Assembly: GCA_028279945.1 (NCBI GenBank)
Contig: JANQMT010000187.1
Span: 1 to 44,768, forward strand
Source of the DNA: JAKSCF01 sp028279945
GTDB lineage: Bacteria > Bacillota > Clostridia > Peptostreptococcales > JAAYPU01
Length of the DNA stretch: 44,768 nucleotides
Direction of reading: 5' to 3'
The translations under genes and the position numbers were made by a program. Each line of letters opens with the position of its first letter. Position 1 is the first letter of the stretch. Under the pieces are notes generated by a model that was not told the DNA's origin, made no database searches, and was given only the letters and a program-made list of their open reading frames with translations. This document shows positions 1-6,884 of the stretch, piece by piece.

Positions 1-1
1 A

Positions 2-361
2 AATGATGTTCCTTATGTTTCTGAAAAAGACAGCTGCGGACTTAAGATTGTCAGAGGGAATTCAGTTAAGTTGGAGGCTTTTGATACAGGAAATCCTGAT
101 GATAGAGTATTCTATCAGAAAATGATGAGTGCTGATGACGGCTGCTCAATGAATGCAGGTTTCATCACAATTGAAAACTGCCAGTTTGACCGGGAATGTG
201 CGTGTGAAGAAATTTATTTCATCGTTGAAGGAACATTAACGGTAACGGTTAACAAAAAAACTTACACTGCTCAATCTGGTGATTCAATATTTTTCCCTAA
301 TGGGTCTAAGATTGCTTTGGGTTCACCTAATAAGATGAAAGCATTTTATGTTACTTATTAG
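2..361 (+). CDS. eutQ: EutQ-like cupin protein, 3' part (5' end outside window)
   Basis: The reading frame is open from base 2 with no stop, so this is the C-terminal 119 residues of a gene that begins left of the window. The visible part is one cupin fold, with a glycine-bounded EEIYFIVEGTLTV strand pair followed by SGDSIFFPNGS, and it ends in a FYVTY strand as EutQ proteins do. EutQ is associated with ethanolamine microcompartments, where an acetate-kinase-like activity has been described for it. It stands 30 nt before a shell protein gene in the same direction, so it belongs to the microcompartment operon. Family is fairly sure. Function in this particular compartment is inferred from context. 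Confidence 0.75.
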   Translation, partial: NDVPYVSEKDSCGLKIVRGNSVKLEAFDTGNPDDRVFYQKMMSADDGCSMNAGFITIENCQFDRECACEEIYFIVEGTLTVTVNKKTYTAQSGDSIFFPNGSKIALGSPNKMKAFYVTY

Positions 362-391
362 TCAGTTGGACAAAGTTTAGGAGGTATGTAA

Positions 392-1015
392 ATGCAGGCA
401 CTTGGTATGATTGAAACAAGAGGTTTGATTCCGGCTATAGAAAGTGAAGATGCAATGCTTAAGGCAGCGAATGTAAAACTGGTAGAAAGATATTTTGTAA
501 AAGGTGGTCTTGTAACAGTTGTAATAGAAGGGGATGTAGGTGCTGTCAAGGCGGCAACAGATGCGGGTGCAGCAGCTGCACGGAGAATTGGTGAAGTGAT
601 TTCAGTACATGTAATTCCCAGACCTCATGAAGAAGTTGGAAAGAAAATTATAACGCCCAATACCATAAGGTTTGGGAAAGTAATCAATGAAATTCCGTCT
701 GTTGTGGTAACAGAAGAAAAAGAAGTTAAAACAGTGGAAAAAGTAGAATCTGCTGAAGGAGAAGTGGTCACCATTGAAGAAACCGTGATATCTCCTCCTG
801 TAGTAGAAGATCTGCATAAAGAAGATTTAGATGAGCTTGTGTATGACTACAGTTTTGAAAAAGCGCTTGAAGTCTTAAATCAACTCAAAGTGTCAAAATT
901 AAGAAATTTAGCTCGTGAATATAAAGAATTCGGTATTACCGGAAGATTAATCTCCAATGCAAATAAGAATTTACTTATTGAGGAATTCAAAAAGTATTAC
1001 AATGCAACGGATTAA
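392..1015 (+). CDS. BMC-H shell protein with C-terminal SAP/Rho-N-like extension
   Basis: Residues 1-85 are a typical hexameric shell domain (start MQALGMIETRG, pore-side KGGLVTVVIEGDVGAVKAA, end SVHVIPRPHEE), close to PduA/EutM and to the second shell gene at 3278. An acidic Val/Glu-rich linker follows (about 95-148). Residues 149-207 then form a helical domain containing VSKLRNLAREYKEFGITGR and a basic/acidic helix end, reminiscent of SAP or Rho N-terminal domains. A normal BMC-H protein stops near residue 95, so the tail is a real addition. EutK also carries a nucleic-acid-binding-type tail, but of a winged-helix kind. RBS GGAGG lies 7 nt before the ATG. Shell role is certain; the tail's role is unknown. 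Confidence 0.9.
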   Translation: MQALGMIETRGLIPAIESEDAMLKAANVKLVERYFVKGGLVTVVIEGDVGAVKAATDAGAAAARRIGEVISVHVIPRPHEEVGKKIITPNTIRFGKVINEIPSVVVTEEKEVKTVEKVESAEGEVVTIEETVISPPVVEDLHKEDLDELVYDYSFEKALEVLNQLKVSKLRNLAREYKEFGITGRLISNANKNLLIEEFKKYYNATD

Positions 1016-1069
1016 GCTATGTTTCTAAAACAATATATTTTAGGGGAAAAAGAAAGGAGGAATCGCAGA

Positions 1070-2584
1070 ATGGGTCATTTTGATTATGATTTGCGCTCAG
1101 TACAAGAAGTGAGAAATCTTGCTCGTCTTGGTAAAATTGCAACTGAGAAGCTTGCAACTTACACGGAAGAACAGATTGACAGGATTCTTCGCAACATGGT
1201 TAGAGCAGCTGAGGAAAATATCGGTATGCTTGCTGAAATGGCAGTTGAAGAAACAGGCTTTGGTAAGGTAGCGGATAAGGCTTACAAAAATCATATGGCT
1301 TCAGGACTTCTTTATGACGCAATCAAAGATATGAAAACCATTGGTGTGGTTCGAGAAGATGTGGTGAATAAGGTGATAGAAATCGCCGATCCGGTTGGTC
1401 TAATCATGGGTATCGTTCCATCGACCAATCCAACTTCAACTTGCATCTTTAATTCAATCATTGCAATCAAATCAAGAAATGCAATCGTATTTTCACCCCA
1501 TCCTTCGGCAGCCAAATGCACTATAAAAGCAGCGCAGTTGATGCATGAGGCTGCATCGGCAGCAGGAGCTCCCGAAAATGTTATTGGCTGCATCTCAATA
1601 CCCTCAATGGCAGCAACCGATGAATTGATGCACAGCAAAGAAGTTGATCTTATCATAGCAACAGGTGGTTCCGGTATGGTCAAGGCTGCATACAGTGCGG
1701 GTAAACCTGCTTTAGGCGTAGGCGCCGGTAATACACCGGCTTATATTGAAAGAACCGCTGATATTCAGCAGGCTGTTGCAAACATCATTGCAAGCAAGAC
1801 CTTCGACAACGGTACCATCTGTTCGTCGGAGCAGTCAATCATCTGCGAAGAATGCAATAAAGAGGCTGTAATAGCTGAATTTAAAAAACAGGGCGGTTAC
1901 TTTATGACGGCTGAAGAAACCCATAAAATTTGTCAATTGTTGTTCAATAACAACCACAGTATGAATACTAAAATCGTAGGAAGATCTGCTGATGTTGTCG
2001 CTGAAGCAGCCGGCATTACGATTCCGGCAGGAACCAGAGTGCTCATCGGAGAACAGGGCGGTGTGGGTGATGATTATCCATTATCCTATGAAAAGCTGAC
2101 ACCCGTACTGGCTTTCTATACGGTTAAAGATTGGCATGAAGCGTGTCATTTAAGCATTCAACTTCTTCAAAACGGTATTGGCCACACCATGAGCATACAT
2201 ACTGAGGACAGAGATATGGTTATGAAGTTTGCTACTAAACCTGCATCCCGTATCCTTGTAAATACAGGTAGTGCTATGGGTGCTACCGGTGTCAGTACAG
2301 GGCTTGTTCCATCATTCACATTAGGTTGTGGGACCTGGGGCGGTAGTGCGACTTCTGAAAATGTAACGCCAATGCACTTAATCAACCTTAAAAGAGTTGC
2401 TTATGGCACCAAAGACTGCACAAGCCTTGCCATGGATGATCCAAACTTCAACTACAACCCCGGCGGAGGATGCTGCACGGGTTCCGGAGGGATCACGCCT
2501 ATACAGTTTGAAGAAGGTATGAATCAGGAACAGCTTACAGATTTAGTTATTCAGTTAGTAAACGCAATGAAAAGGGCTAATTGA
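1070..2584 (+). CDS. CoA-acylating aldehyde dehydrogenase of the microcompartment (EutE/PduP type)
   Basis: This 504-residue enzyme oxidises an aldehyde to its acyl-CoA with NAD+ inside the microcompartment lumen. Visible features are the Rossmann region (GIVPSTNPTSTCIFNSI), SPHPSAAKCT, GVGAGNTPAYIE and the catalytic cysteine in NGTICSSEQ (Cys251). I chose the ATG at 1070, not the upstream in-frame ATG at 1019, because AAAGGAGG sits 8-9 nt before it and homologues begin here. After the conserved core the protein ends with a glycine-rich linker (GGGCCTGSGG) and an amphipathic helix, LTDLVIQLVNAMKRAN, which looks like a C-terminal encapsulation peptide. The product would be handed to PduL, whose gene starts 1 nt downstream. 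Acetaldehyde versus propionaldehyde cannot be decided from sequence. Confidence 0.93.
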   Translation: MGHFDYDLRSVQEVRNLARLGKIATEKLATYTEEQIDRILRNMVRAAEENIGMLAEMAVEETGFGKVADKAYKNHMASGLLYDAIKDMKTIGVVREDVVNKVIEIADPVGLIMGIVPSTNPTSTCIFNSIIAIKSRNAIVFSPHPSAAKCTIKAAQLMHEAASAAGAPENVIGCISIPSMAATDELMHSKEVDLIIATGGSGMVKAAYSAGKPALGVGAGNTPAYIERTADIQQAVANIIASKTFDNGTICSSEQSIICEECNKEAVIAEFKKQGGYFMTAEETHKICQLLFNNNHSMNTKIVGRSADVVAEAAGITIPAGTRVLIGEQGGVGDDYPLSYEKLTPVLAFYTVKDWHEACHLSIQLLQNGIGHTMSIHTEDRDMVMKFATKPASRILVNTGSAMGATGVSTGLVPSFTLGCGTWGGSATSENVTPMHLINLKRVAYGTKDCTSLAMDDPNFNYNPGGGCCTGSGGITPIQFEEGMNQEQLTDLVIQLVNAMKRAN

Positions 2585-2585
2585 T

Positions 2586-3233
2586 ATGGATAAGTATGAA
2601 GCCGTACTGAAACTTTTATTGGAGGCAGTTGAAGAAAATGCACCCCCAGCATCGAAACAGAATTTAGATGAAATCCCTGTTGGTGTTTCAAACAGACACA
2701 TCCATCTGTCACAGATCCATCTCAATACTTTATTTGGTGAAGGGTATCAGCTGACAAAAATAAAAGATTTATCTCAGCCCGGACAGTTTGCCTGCAAAGA
2801 AACCGTCATAATCTGCGGCGCTAAGGGTGCTATTGAAAAGGTCAGAGTTCTCGGACCGGTTAGAAATAAGACACAGATTGAAATTTTAGCCGGAGACTGT
2901 TTTAAGCTGGGAGTGCCATCACCGGTAAGGGTGTCGGGAGATTTATCAGATACGCCGGGAATAACAGTCATAGGGCCAAAAGGTTCGGTTCAGACTTGCC
3001 AAGGCCTGATGGTAGCCCAAAGACATATTCATATGACGCCGGCAGATGCACAGCATTTTGGTGTAAAAGACGGAGACACTGTTTGTATCAATGTTGAAGG
3101 TGCACGTGGTGGCATATACGGCAATGTAGCTGTAAGAGTCAATGATGCTTCTAAACTAGAATGTCATATCGACACTGAAGAAGCCAATGCCATGAGCTTA
3201 GGGGCATTTTCAAAGATTACTATTGTTCAATAA
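2586..3233 (+). CDS. pduL: PduL-type phosphotransacylase
   Basis: PduL exchanges CoA for phosphate on the acyl-CoA made by the aldehyde dehydrogenase, recycling CoA within the compartment and giving acyl-phosphate for ATP formation. The 215-residue protein shows both duplicated metal-binding signatures, VGVSNRHIHLSQ and VAQRHIHMTPADA, whose histidines bind zinc in the family. The first 18 residues (MDKYEAVLKLLLEAVEEN) form an amphipathic helix typical of the N-terminal encapsulation peptide of PduL. The ATG follows the upstream TGA by one base, so the genes are likely translationally coupled. Length is normal for the family. Substrate chain length is not readable from sequence. Confidence 0.95.
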   Translation: MDKYEAVLKLLLEAVEENAPPASKQNLDEIPVGVSNRHIHLSQIHLNTLFGEGYQLTKIKDLSQPGQFACKETVIICGAKGAIEKVRVLGPVRNKTQIEILAGDCFKLGVPSPVRVSGDLSDTPGITVIGPKGSVQTCQGLMVAQRHIHMTPADAQHFGVKDGDTVCINVEGARGGIYGNVAVRVNDASKLECHIDTEEANAMSLGAFSKITIVQ

Positions 3234-3277
3234 TATTTGTTGAAAAAATAAATTTTAATTTATAGGAGGATTTAAAA

Positions 3278-3565
3278 ATGAAGTATGATGCATTAGGAAT
3301 GATTGAAACAAAAGGATTAGTTGGTTCAATTGAAGCGGCAGATGCTATGGTAAAGGCTGCCAACGTTACTTTAATCGGTAAGGAATTTGTTGGCGGTGGT
3401 TTAGTAACGGTTATGGTAAGAGGTGATGTAGGTGCCGTTAAGGCCGCTACAGACGCTGGTGCAGGTGCTGCACAGAGAGTTGGCGAATTGCTTTCAGTAC
3501 ATGTAATTCCTAGACCACATGCAGAAGTTGAAACAATTCTTCCTGCTTCAAAAAAAGCAGAATAA
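3278..3565 (+). CDS. BMC-H shell protein (EutM/PduA type)
   Basis: A single-domain hexameric shell protein of 95 residues (MKYDALGMIETKG start, GGGLVTVMVRGDVGAVKAATDAG middle, SVHVIPRPHAEVE end). It forms facets of the compartment shell, with a central pore loop for small metabolites. A strong TAGGAGG lies upstream, suggesting high expression as usual for the major shell protein. It is the last gene of the operon seen here; a MITE-like element and a terminator follow. It is very similar to the shell domain of the gene at 392, suggesting duplication. EutM and PduA cannot be told apart by eye. Confidence 0.95.
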   Translation: MKYDALGMIETKGLVGSIEAADAMVKAANVTLIGKEFVGGGLVTVMVRGDVGAVKAATDAGAGAAQRVGELLSVHVIPRPHAEVETILPASKKAE

Positions 3566-3643
3566 TAAAAAGTCGAAAAAATACAAATAATTTCATAGAC
3601 ATCTACGGGAAAAAACGAACAGGGCAAAAGAACAAATTATTAA

Positions 3644-3740
3644 GGGGCTGTTGCACTAAGAAATTAGTGCAGAGCCTCATTTTAGTGAAAATAAAAAAAT
3701 CTCAGACTCCTAAAAGACTGAGATTTAATGCAACAGCCCC
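3644..3740. repeat. 97-bp MITE-like element with 12-bp perfect terminal inverted repeats
   Basis: The ends are GGGGCTGTTGCA (3644-3655) and TGCAACAGCCCC (3729-3740), exactly complementary. Inside are two more perfect hairpins: GCACTAA/TTAGTGC around a GAAA loop (about 3653-3670) and AAATCTCAG/CTGAGATTT (about 3697-3726). It has no coding capacity. Ends of the form GGCTGTTGCA occur on several insertion sequence families, so a non-autonomous derivative or remnant is the simplest reading. No target-site duplication is visible at the edges. It could also act as transcript structure ending the BMC operon. Confidence 0.55.
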
Positions 3741-3754
3741 GCCTCAAAATAGAG

Positions 3755-3783
3755 AAGAAGTGAAAGACTCACTTCTTTTCTTC
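3755..3783 (+). terminator. Terminator downstream of the microcompartment operon
   Basis: Perfect 9-bp stem AAGAAGTGA / TCACTTCTT with a 5-base loop (AAGAC), followed by a T-rich run (TTCTTC). It lies between the last BMC gene with its MITE-like element and msrA. The stem is AT-rich, so the strength is uncertain. Confidence 0.55.
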
Positions 3784-3857
3784 TGGTAATAAATTCATAG
3801 AAAAGTTTTATACTAATTATATATACAGTATACTATATAAAAGAAAGAAGGTCGATA

Positions 3858-4328
3858 ATGAAAGAAATAGTCGTTGCAGGAGGGTGCTTCTGGGGTGTTG
3901 AGAAATATATGGGTTTACTTGAAGGCGTCAAAGAAACTGTAGTTGGATATGCAAATGGACATTTGCCTGATCCGTCCTATGAGGAAGTTTGTACAGGCCA
4001 AACAGGTCATGCAGAAGCATGTTATATCCAATATGATGAATCCGTACTATCCTTGGATCAATTACTTGAAGCGTTTTGGAAAATCATAGATCCTACATTA
4101 TTAAACCAACAAGGAAACGATGTGGGGCCTCAGTATCGAACAGGTATTTATTATTCGGATCCCTTAGATTTGCTGATTATACAAGATAGTAAGGAAAAAC
4201 AACATCTAAAATATGATGCGCCTATTGTGACCGAGATTCAACCTTTGAAAATCTTTTATCCTGCAGAAAAATATCATCAAAAATATCTAGAAAAAAATCC
4301 TAATGGGTATTGTCATATAACAATATAA
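3858..4328 (+). CDS. msrA: Peptide methionine (S)-S-oxide reductase MsrA
   Basis: MsrA reduces the S-epimer of methionine sulfoxide in oxidised proteins. The 156-residue protein has the catalytic motif GGCFWGVEKYM at residues 8-18 (nucleophile Cys in GCFWG), then QTGHAEACYIQYD, NQQGNDVGPQYRTGIYY and the family end YLEKNPNGYCHI, whose Cys could act in resolution. It is a stand-alone MsrA without an MsrB fusion. RBS AGAAAGAAGG precedes the ATG, and an AT-rich TATACT-containing stretch upstream probably holds its own promoter. It is not part of the microcompartment operon: a terminator and 290 nt separate them. Confidence 0.96.
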   Translation: MKEIVVAGGCFWGVEKYMGLLEGVKETVVGYANGHLPDPSYEEVCTGQTGHAEACYIQYDESVLSLDQLLEAFWKIIDPTLLNQQGNDVGPQYRTGIYYSDPLDLLIIQDSKEKQHLKYDAPIVTEIQPLKIFYPAEKYHQKYLEKNPNGYCHITI

Positions 4329-4349
4329 TGGATCTCAGTTTCAAAGCGG

Positions 4350-4392
4350 GCATGCATGGATGCTTATAACAAAACATATAAGTGATGCATGC
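4350..4392. terminator. Convergent-gene terminator between msrA and the AAA+ regulator
   Basis: GCATGCAT (4350-4357) pairs with ATGCATGC (4385-4392), and CTTATA (4363-4368) with TATAAG (4377-4382), making a long two-part hairpin. It directly abuts the stop codon of the minus-strand regulator and has T-rich sequence on its right. It lies between two convergent genes and could serve both. Confidence 0.6.
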
Positions 4393-5817
4393 TTAATTCT
4401 TTTCTAAAATTTTTAAATGGTATGCCACTTGATAATACGCTACATGATAACCTTGACTTTTAAGCTTGTTAGATATTTTTCTGGGACCCATACCAGACTT
4501 TCTATAATCTTGTATCAGGGACGAAATAGCAACATTGATTTTATCGAATTTTTTTTCCGTTGAAATAGGGTTAGAGGGACGAGAGGCATCAGGATTTAAT
4601 AACTCAAAAGGCAGATGATGAGATTCTACTACAGTCGTAATATCATGATCAAAGGATATATCGGATATTAACGGGGATGCTGCATCTATACTATAATTGA
4701 TTATATCTCGTAACTGTCTAATATTGCGAGGATATACTGCTCTTAGAAGTAAAGACTCAGCTTCCTCTGAAAAAGATACTTTATAATTGATGTTATGGGC
4801 ATCAGTAACTGCTGATTCATATATTTTTATAAAGTGATTGATTAACTCTATTTTTTCTGAGGTTTTTCTTTCTCTTAGAGGTGGGAGATATAACTCATAT
4901 TGAGCTAAGCGCTGATATAACTCAGGAAGCAGCTTTTCCTTTAGATTTTGAGTAGATGCTGCGATGACTATAACATCTATGTATATTTCTTTGGAGCCGC
5001 CAATTCTTCGTATTTTACCTGACTCAATAGCTTTTAATAGGATTGTTTGATAATGTTCTAGAGCATGGGATTCATCTAAAAATAATATCCCTCCGTGAGC
5101 CTGTTCAAACAATCCTTTTTTTTGAACGGAGTCAGTATAGGCACCTTTCTCGCTTCCAAATATCTCTACAGCGGCAATGTCAGAGTTTGTAAACTGTCCA
5201 CAGTTGATCTCGATAAAAGGAGCGTGTGGAGAAAGTATTCCAACATCTTTAGCATAGTTATATATCTGTTTTGCTAACATGGTTTTACCTGTTCCTGATT
5301 CGCCTATGATTATAGAATGCCTTGGCCCGCCTAAAGCCGCTACGGTTCTTCTCGCATTGACCATTACATCTTTGAGACTTCCTTGATTGCCGATTACTGA
5401 GGCAATATTATCTACAGTTTTATTGATAGATAAATGGACTTCAAGGTATTTGATTTTTCTGTTGAGGCTGTCGATTTCGTTGACGTCTTTAAAGATGGAA
5501 AAAGAACCGGCAAATTCATCGTCAATGAATAATGGAAATGCATTGACTGCGTAACGCTTTGATGCCACATAATGGATCTTTTTATCTAGTATCGCTTGCT
5601 TTGTTTTTAAGACTTCCAATAAAACTGCATCGGGGTAGAATATAGATACATGTTGACCCAGCATGAATTCTTTAGTATAGCCTGCATAGTCAGCGGATAT
5701 CTTATTTGTATATATTAAAATCCCGTCTAAATTGACTACATTGACACCATCATTTACATTATCCAAAATATATCTAAAGACTTTATTCTTTTCTAAATCC
5801 TTGTAAGTGATATTCAT
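4393..5817 (-). CDS. PAS/AAA+ sigma-54-type transcriptional regulator with degenerate GAFTGA loop
   Basis: Predicted activator of the divergent oxidoreductase operon. Domains: PAS (about residues 10-115), a linker helix, an AAA+ domain with Walker A GESGTGKT (172-179) and Walker B GGILFLDE (242-249), then a C-terminal helix-turn-helix (GPRKISNKLKSQGYHVAYYQ). The sigma-54 contact loop, normally GAFTGA, reads GAYTDS at residues 225-230, which is unusual. The DNA-binding end is not a classical Fis-type helix pair. Of three possible starts (GTG 5826, ATG 5823, ATG 5817) I take 5817, since AAAGGTG is 8 nt upstream of it (474 residues). The PAS signal is unknown; a redox or small-molecule cue is possible. 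Confidence 0.88.
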   Translation of the reverse strand: MNITYKDLEKNKVFRYILDNVNDGVNVVNLDGILIYTNKISADYAGYTKEFMLGQHVSIFYPDAVLLEVLKTKQAILDKKIHYVASKRYAVNAFPLFIDDEFAGSFSIFKDVNEIDSLNRKIKYLEVHLSINKTVDNIASVIGNQGSLKDVMVNARRTVAALGGPRHSIIIGESGTGKTMLAKQIYNYAKDVGILSPHAPFIEINCGQFTNSDIAAVEIFGSEKGAYTDSVQKKGLFEQAHGGILFLDESHALEHYQTILLKAIESGKIRRIGGSKEIYIDVIVIAASTQNLKEKLLPELYQRLAQYELYLPPLRERKTSEKIELINHFIKIYESAVTDAHNINYKVSFSEEAESLLLRAVYPRNIRQLRDIINYSIDAASPLISDISFDHDITTVVESHHLPFELLNPDASRPSNPISTEKKFDKINVAISSLIQDYRKSGMGPRKISNKLKSQGYHVAYYQVAYHLKILEKN

Positions 5818-5849
5818 GTGCATCACACCTTTTTAATCATTATTATAAC

Positions 5850-5915
5850 GTGTTAGAATGATATAATTATAACATGCTTTATAACAATATTACAATATTT
5901 TCAAAGGAAAATTTC
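5850..5915. promoter_or_regulatory. Possible upstream activator sites between regulator and oxidoreductase operon
   Basis: The divergent intergenic region carries repeated TATAAC half-sites (TATAACGTGTTA, TATAACATG, TATAACAAT) and a TTATAA-CATGC-TTTATAA near-palindrome. They lie roughly 50-110 bp upstream of the sigma-54 promoter, the usual place for enhancer binding. AT-rich sequence makes chance repeats likely, so this is tentative. Confidence 0.3.
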
Positions 5916-5936
5916 AGTATTTGGCAGTTTTTAGAG

Positions 5937-5954
5937 TTGGTATGATATTTGCTC
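5937..5954 (+). promoter_or_regulatory. Sigma-54 (-24/-12) promoter of the oxidoreductase operon
   Basis: TTGGTATGATATTTGCTC has the invariant GG (5939-5940) and GC (5951-5952) separated by exactly 10 bases, matching the YTGGCAC-N5-TTGCW consensus. Transcription would start near 5964, ahead of the strong AAAGGAGGAGG RBS before 6001. A sigma-54-type AAA+ regulator is divergently encoded next to it, which supports the call. Confidence 0.75.
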
Positions 5955-6000
5955 ATACTGGATAGTATATCCAGAATAATGAATAAAGGAGGAGGAAGTA

Positions 6001-6576
6001 ATGTCAAAAGTATTAGAAATCAGATGGCATGGACGTGGTGGGCAAGGTGCAAAGACGGCATCCCTCTTGTTAGCTGATGTTGCATTCAGTACGGGTAAGT
6101 ATGTTCAAGGGTTTCCGGAGTATGGACCTGAACGGATGGGAGCACCAATTACTGCTTATAACCGAATAAGCGATGAGAAAATAAGGGTGCATTCCAACAT
6201 TCATACGCCTGACTATGTGGTGGTGGTAGACCAAACTTTACTGGAATCAGTGGATGTAACAAAAGGGCTAAAAGAAACCGGCGGTATAGTAGTGAATACA
6301 GAAAAAAGTGTAGATGCCATCAAGCCATTATTGGGAGACTACAAAGGAAAAGTGTATACAGTGGACGCAAGGCGTATATCAGAAGATACAATGGGCAAAT
6401 ATTTCCCCAATACGCCTATGCTTGCTTCAATCGTTAAAGTGGCGGGTATTATGGATGATGACGCTTTTGTAAAAGAGATGAAGGCATCTTTTGAACAAAA
6501 GTTTAAATCAAAGCCGCAAGTAATAAAAGGAAATGTAGATGCTCTGATGACTACTTTGGGGGAGGTAAAGCTATAA
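6001..6576 (+). CDS. 2-oxoacid:ferredoxin oxidoreductase, gamma subunit
   Basis: First gene of a complete four-subunit enzyme that reversibly converts a 2-oxoacid, CoA and oxidised ferredoxin to acyl-CoA, CO2 and reduced ferredoxin. The 191-residue protein is a single gamma domain: N-terminal EIRWHGRGGQGAKTAS, then GFPEYGPERMGAPITAYNRIS, and a PNTPMLASIVK region. Gene order gamma-delta-alpha-beta matches archaeal and clostridial POR/VOR operons. The stop overlaps the delta start by one base (TAATG). Pyruvate is the default substrate, but 2-oxobutyrate or branched oxoacids are equally possible. Confidence 0.93.
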   Translation: MSKVLEIRWHGRGGQGAKTASLLLADVAFSTGKYVQGFPEYGPERMGAPITAYNRISDEKIRVHSNIHTPDYVVVVDQTLLESVDVTKGLKETGGIVVNTEKSVDAIKPLLGDYKGKVYTVDARRISEDTMGKYFPNTPMLASIVKVAGIMDDDAFVKEMKASFEQKFKSKPQVIKGNVDALMTTLGEVKL

Positions 6577-6869
6577 TGACCATAATAAGTGAAAAGGTTA
6601 AATGGAAAGATATTACATCCGGGGGAAATATAGAGGCCAGGGGTAATTCAGAAGAATTTATAACCGGTGATTGGCGTATTATGATTCCTGAATATTATGA
6701 AAAAAAATGCAAACAGTGTTTGCTGTGCATACCGGTATGTCCTGATAGTGCTATATACATGGAAGGCGAAAAAAGAAAAGATTTTAATTTTGATCATTGT
6801 AAAGGCTGTGGTGTATGCGCAGAAGTATGTCCTTTTAATGCAATAGAAATGTTTAAAGATAAGAGGTAA
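6576..6869 (+). CDS. 2-oxoacid:ferredoxin oxidoreductase, delta (2x[4Fe-4S]) subunit
   Basis: A 97-residue ferredoxin-like subunit that carries electrons from the TPP site to external ferredoxin. Two cluster motifs are visible: CKQCLLCIPVCP (from about residue 46) and CKGCGVCAEVCP (from about residue 72), each CxxCxxCxxxCP. A 45-residue N-terminal lead-in (including GDWRIMIPEYY) matches PorD proteins. It is translationally coupled to the gamma gene by a TAATG overlap. Confidence 0.94.
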   Translation: MTIISEKVKWKDITSGGNIEARGNSEEFITGDWRIMIPEYYEKKCKQCLLCIPVCPDSAIYMEGEKRKDFNFDHCKGCGVCAEVCPFNAIEMFKDKR

Positions 6870-6884
6870 AAGGAGGGATGACAA

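Noticed and set aside
1312..1683. 123-codon minus-strand frame inside the aldehyde dehydrogenase gene
   Set aside because: Shadow of a strongly conserved enzyme; no RBS and no independent signal.
3566..3857. Possible small gene in the gap between the last shell gene and msrA
   Set aside because: No frame with an RBS; the gap is accounted for by the inverted-repeat element, the terminator and the msrA promoter.
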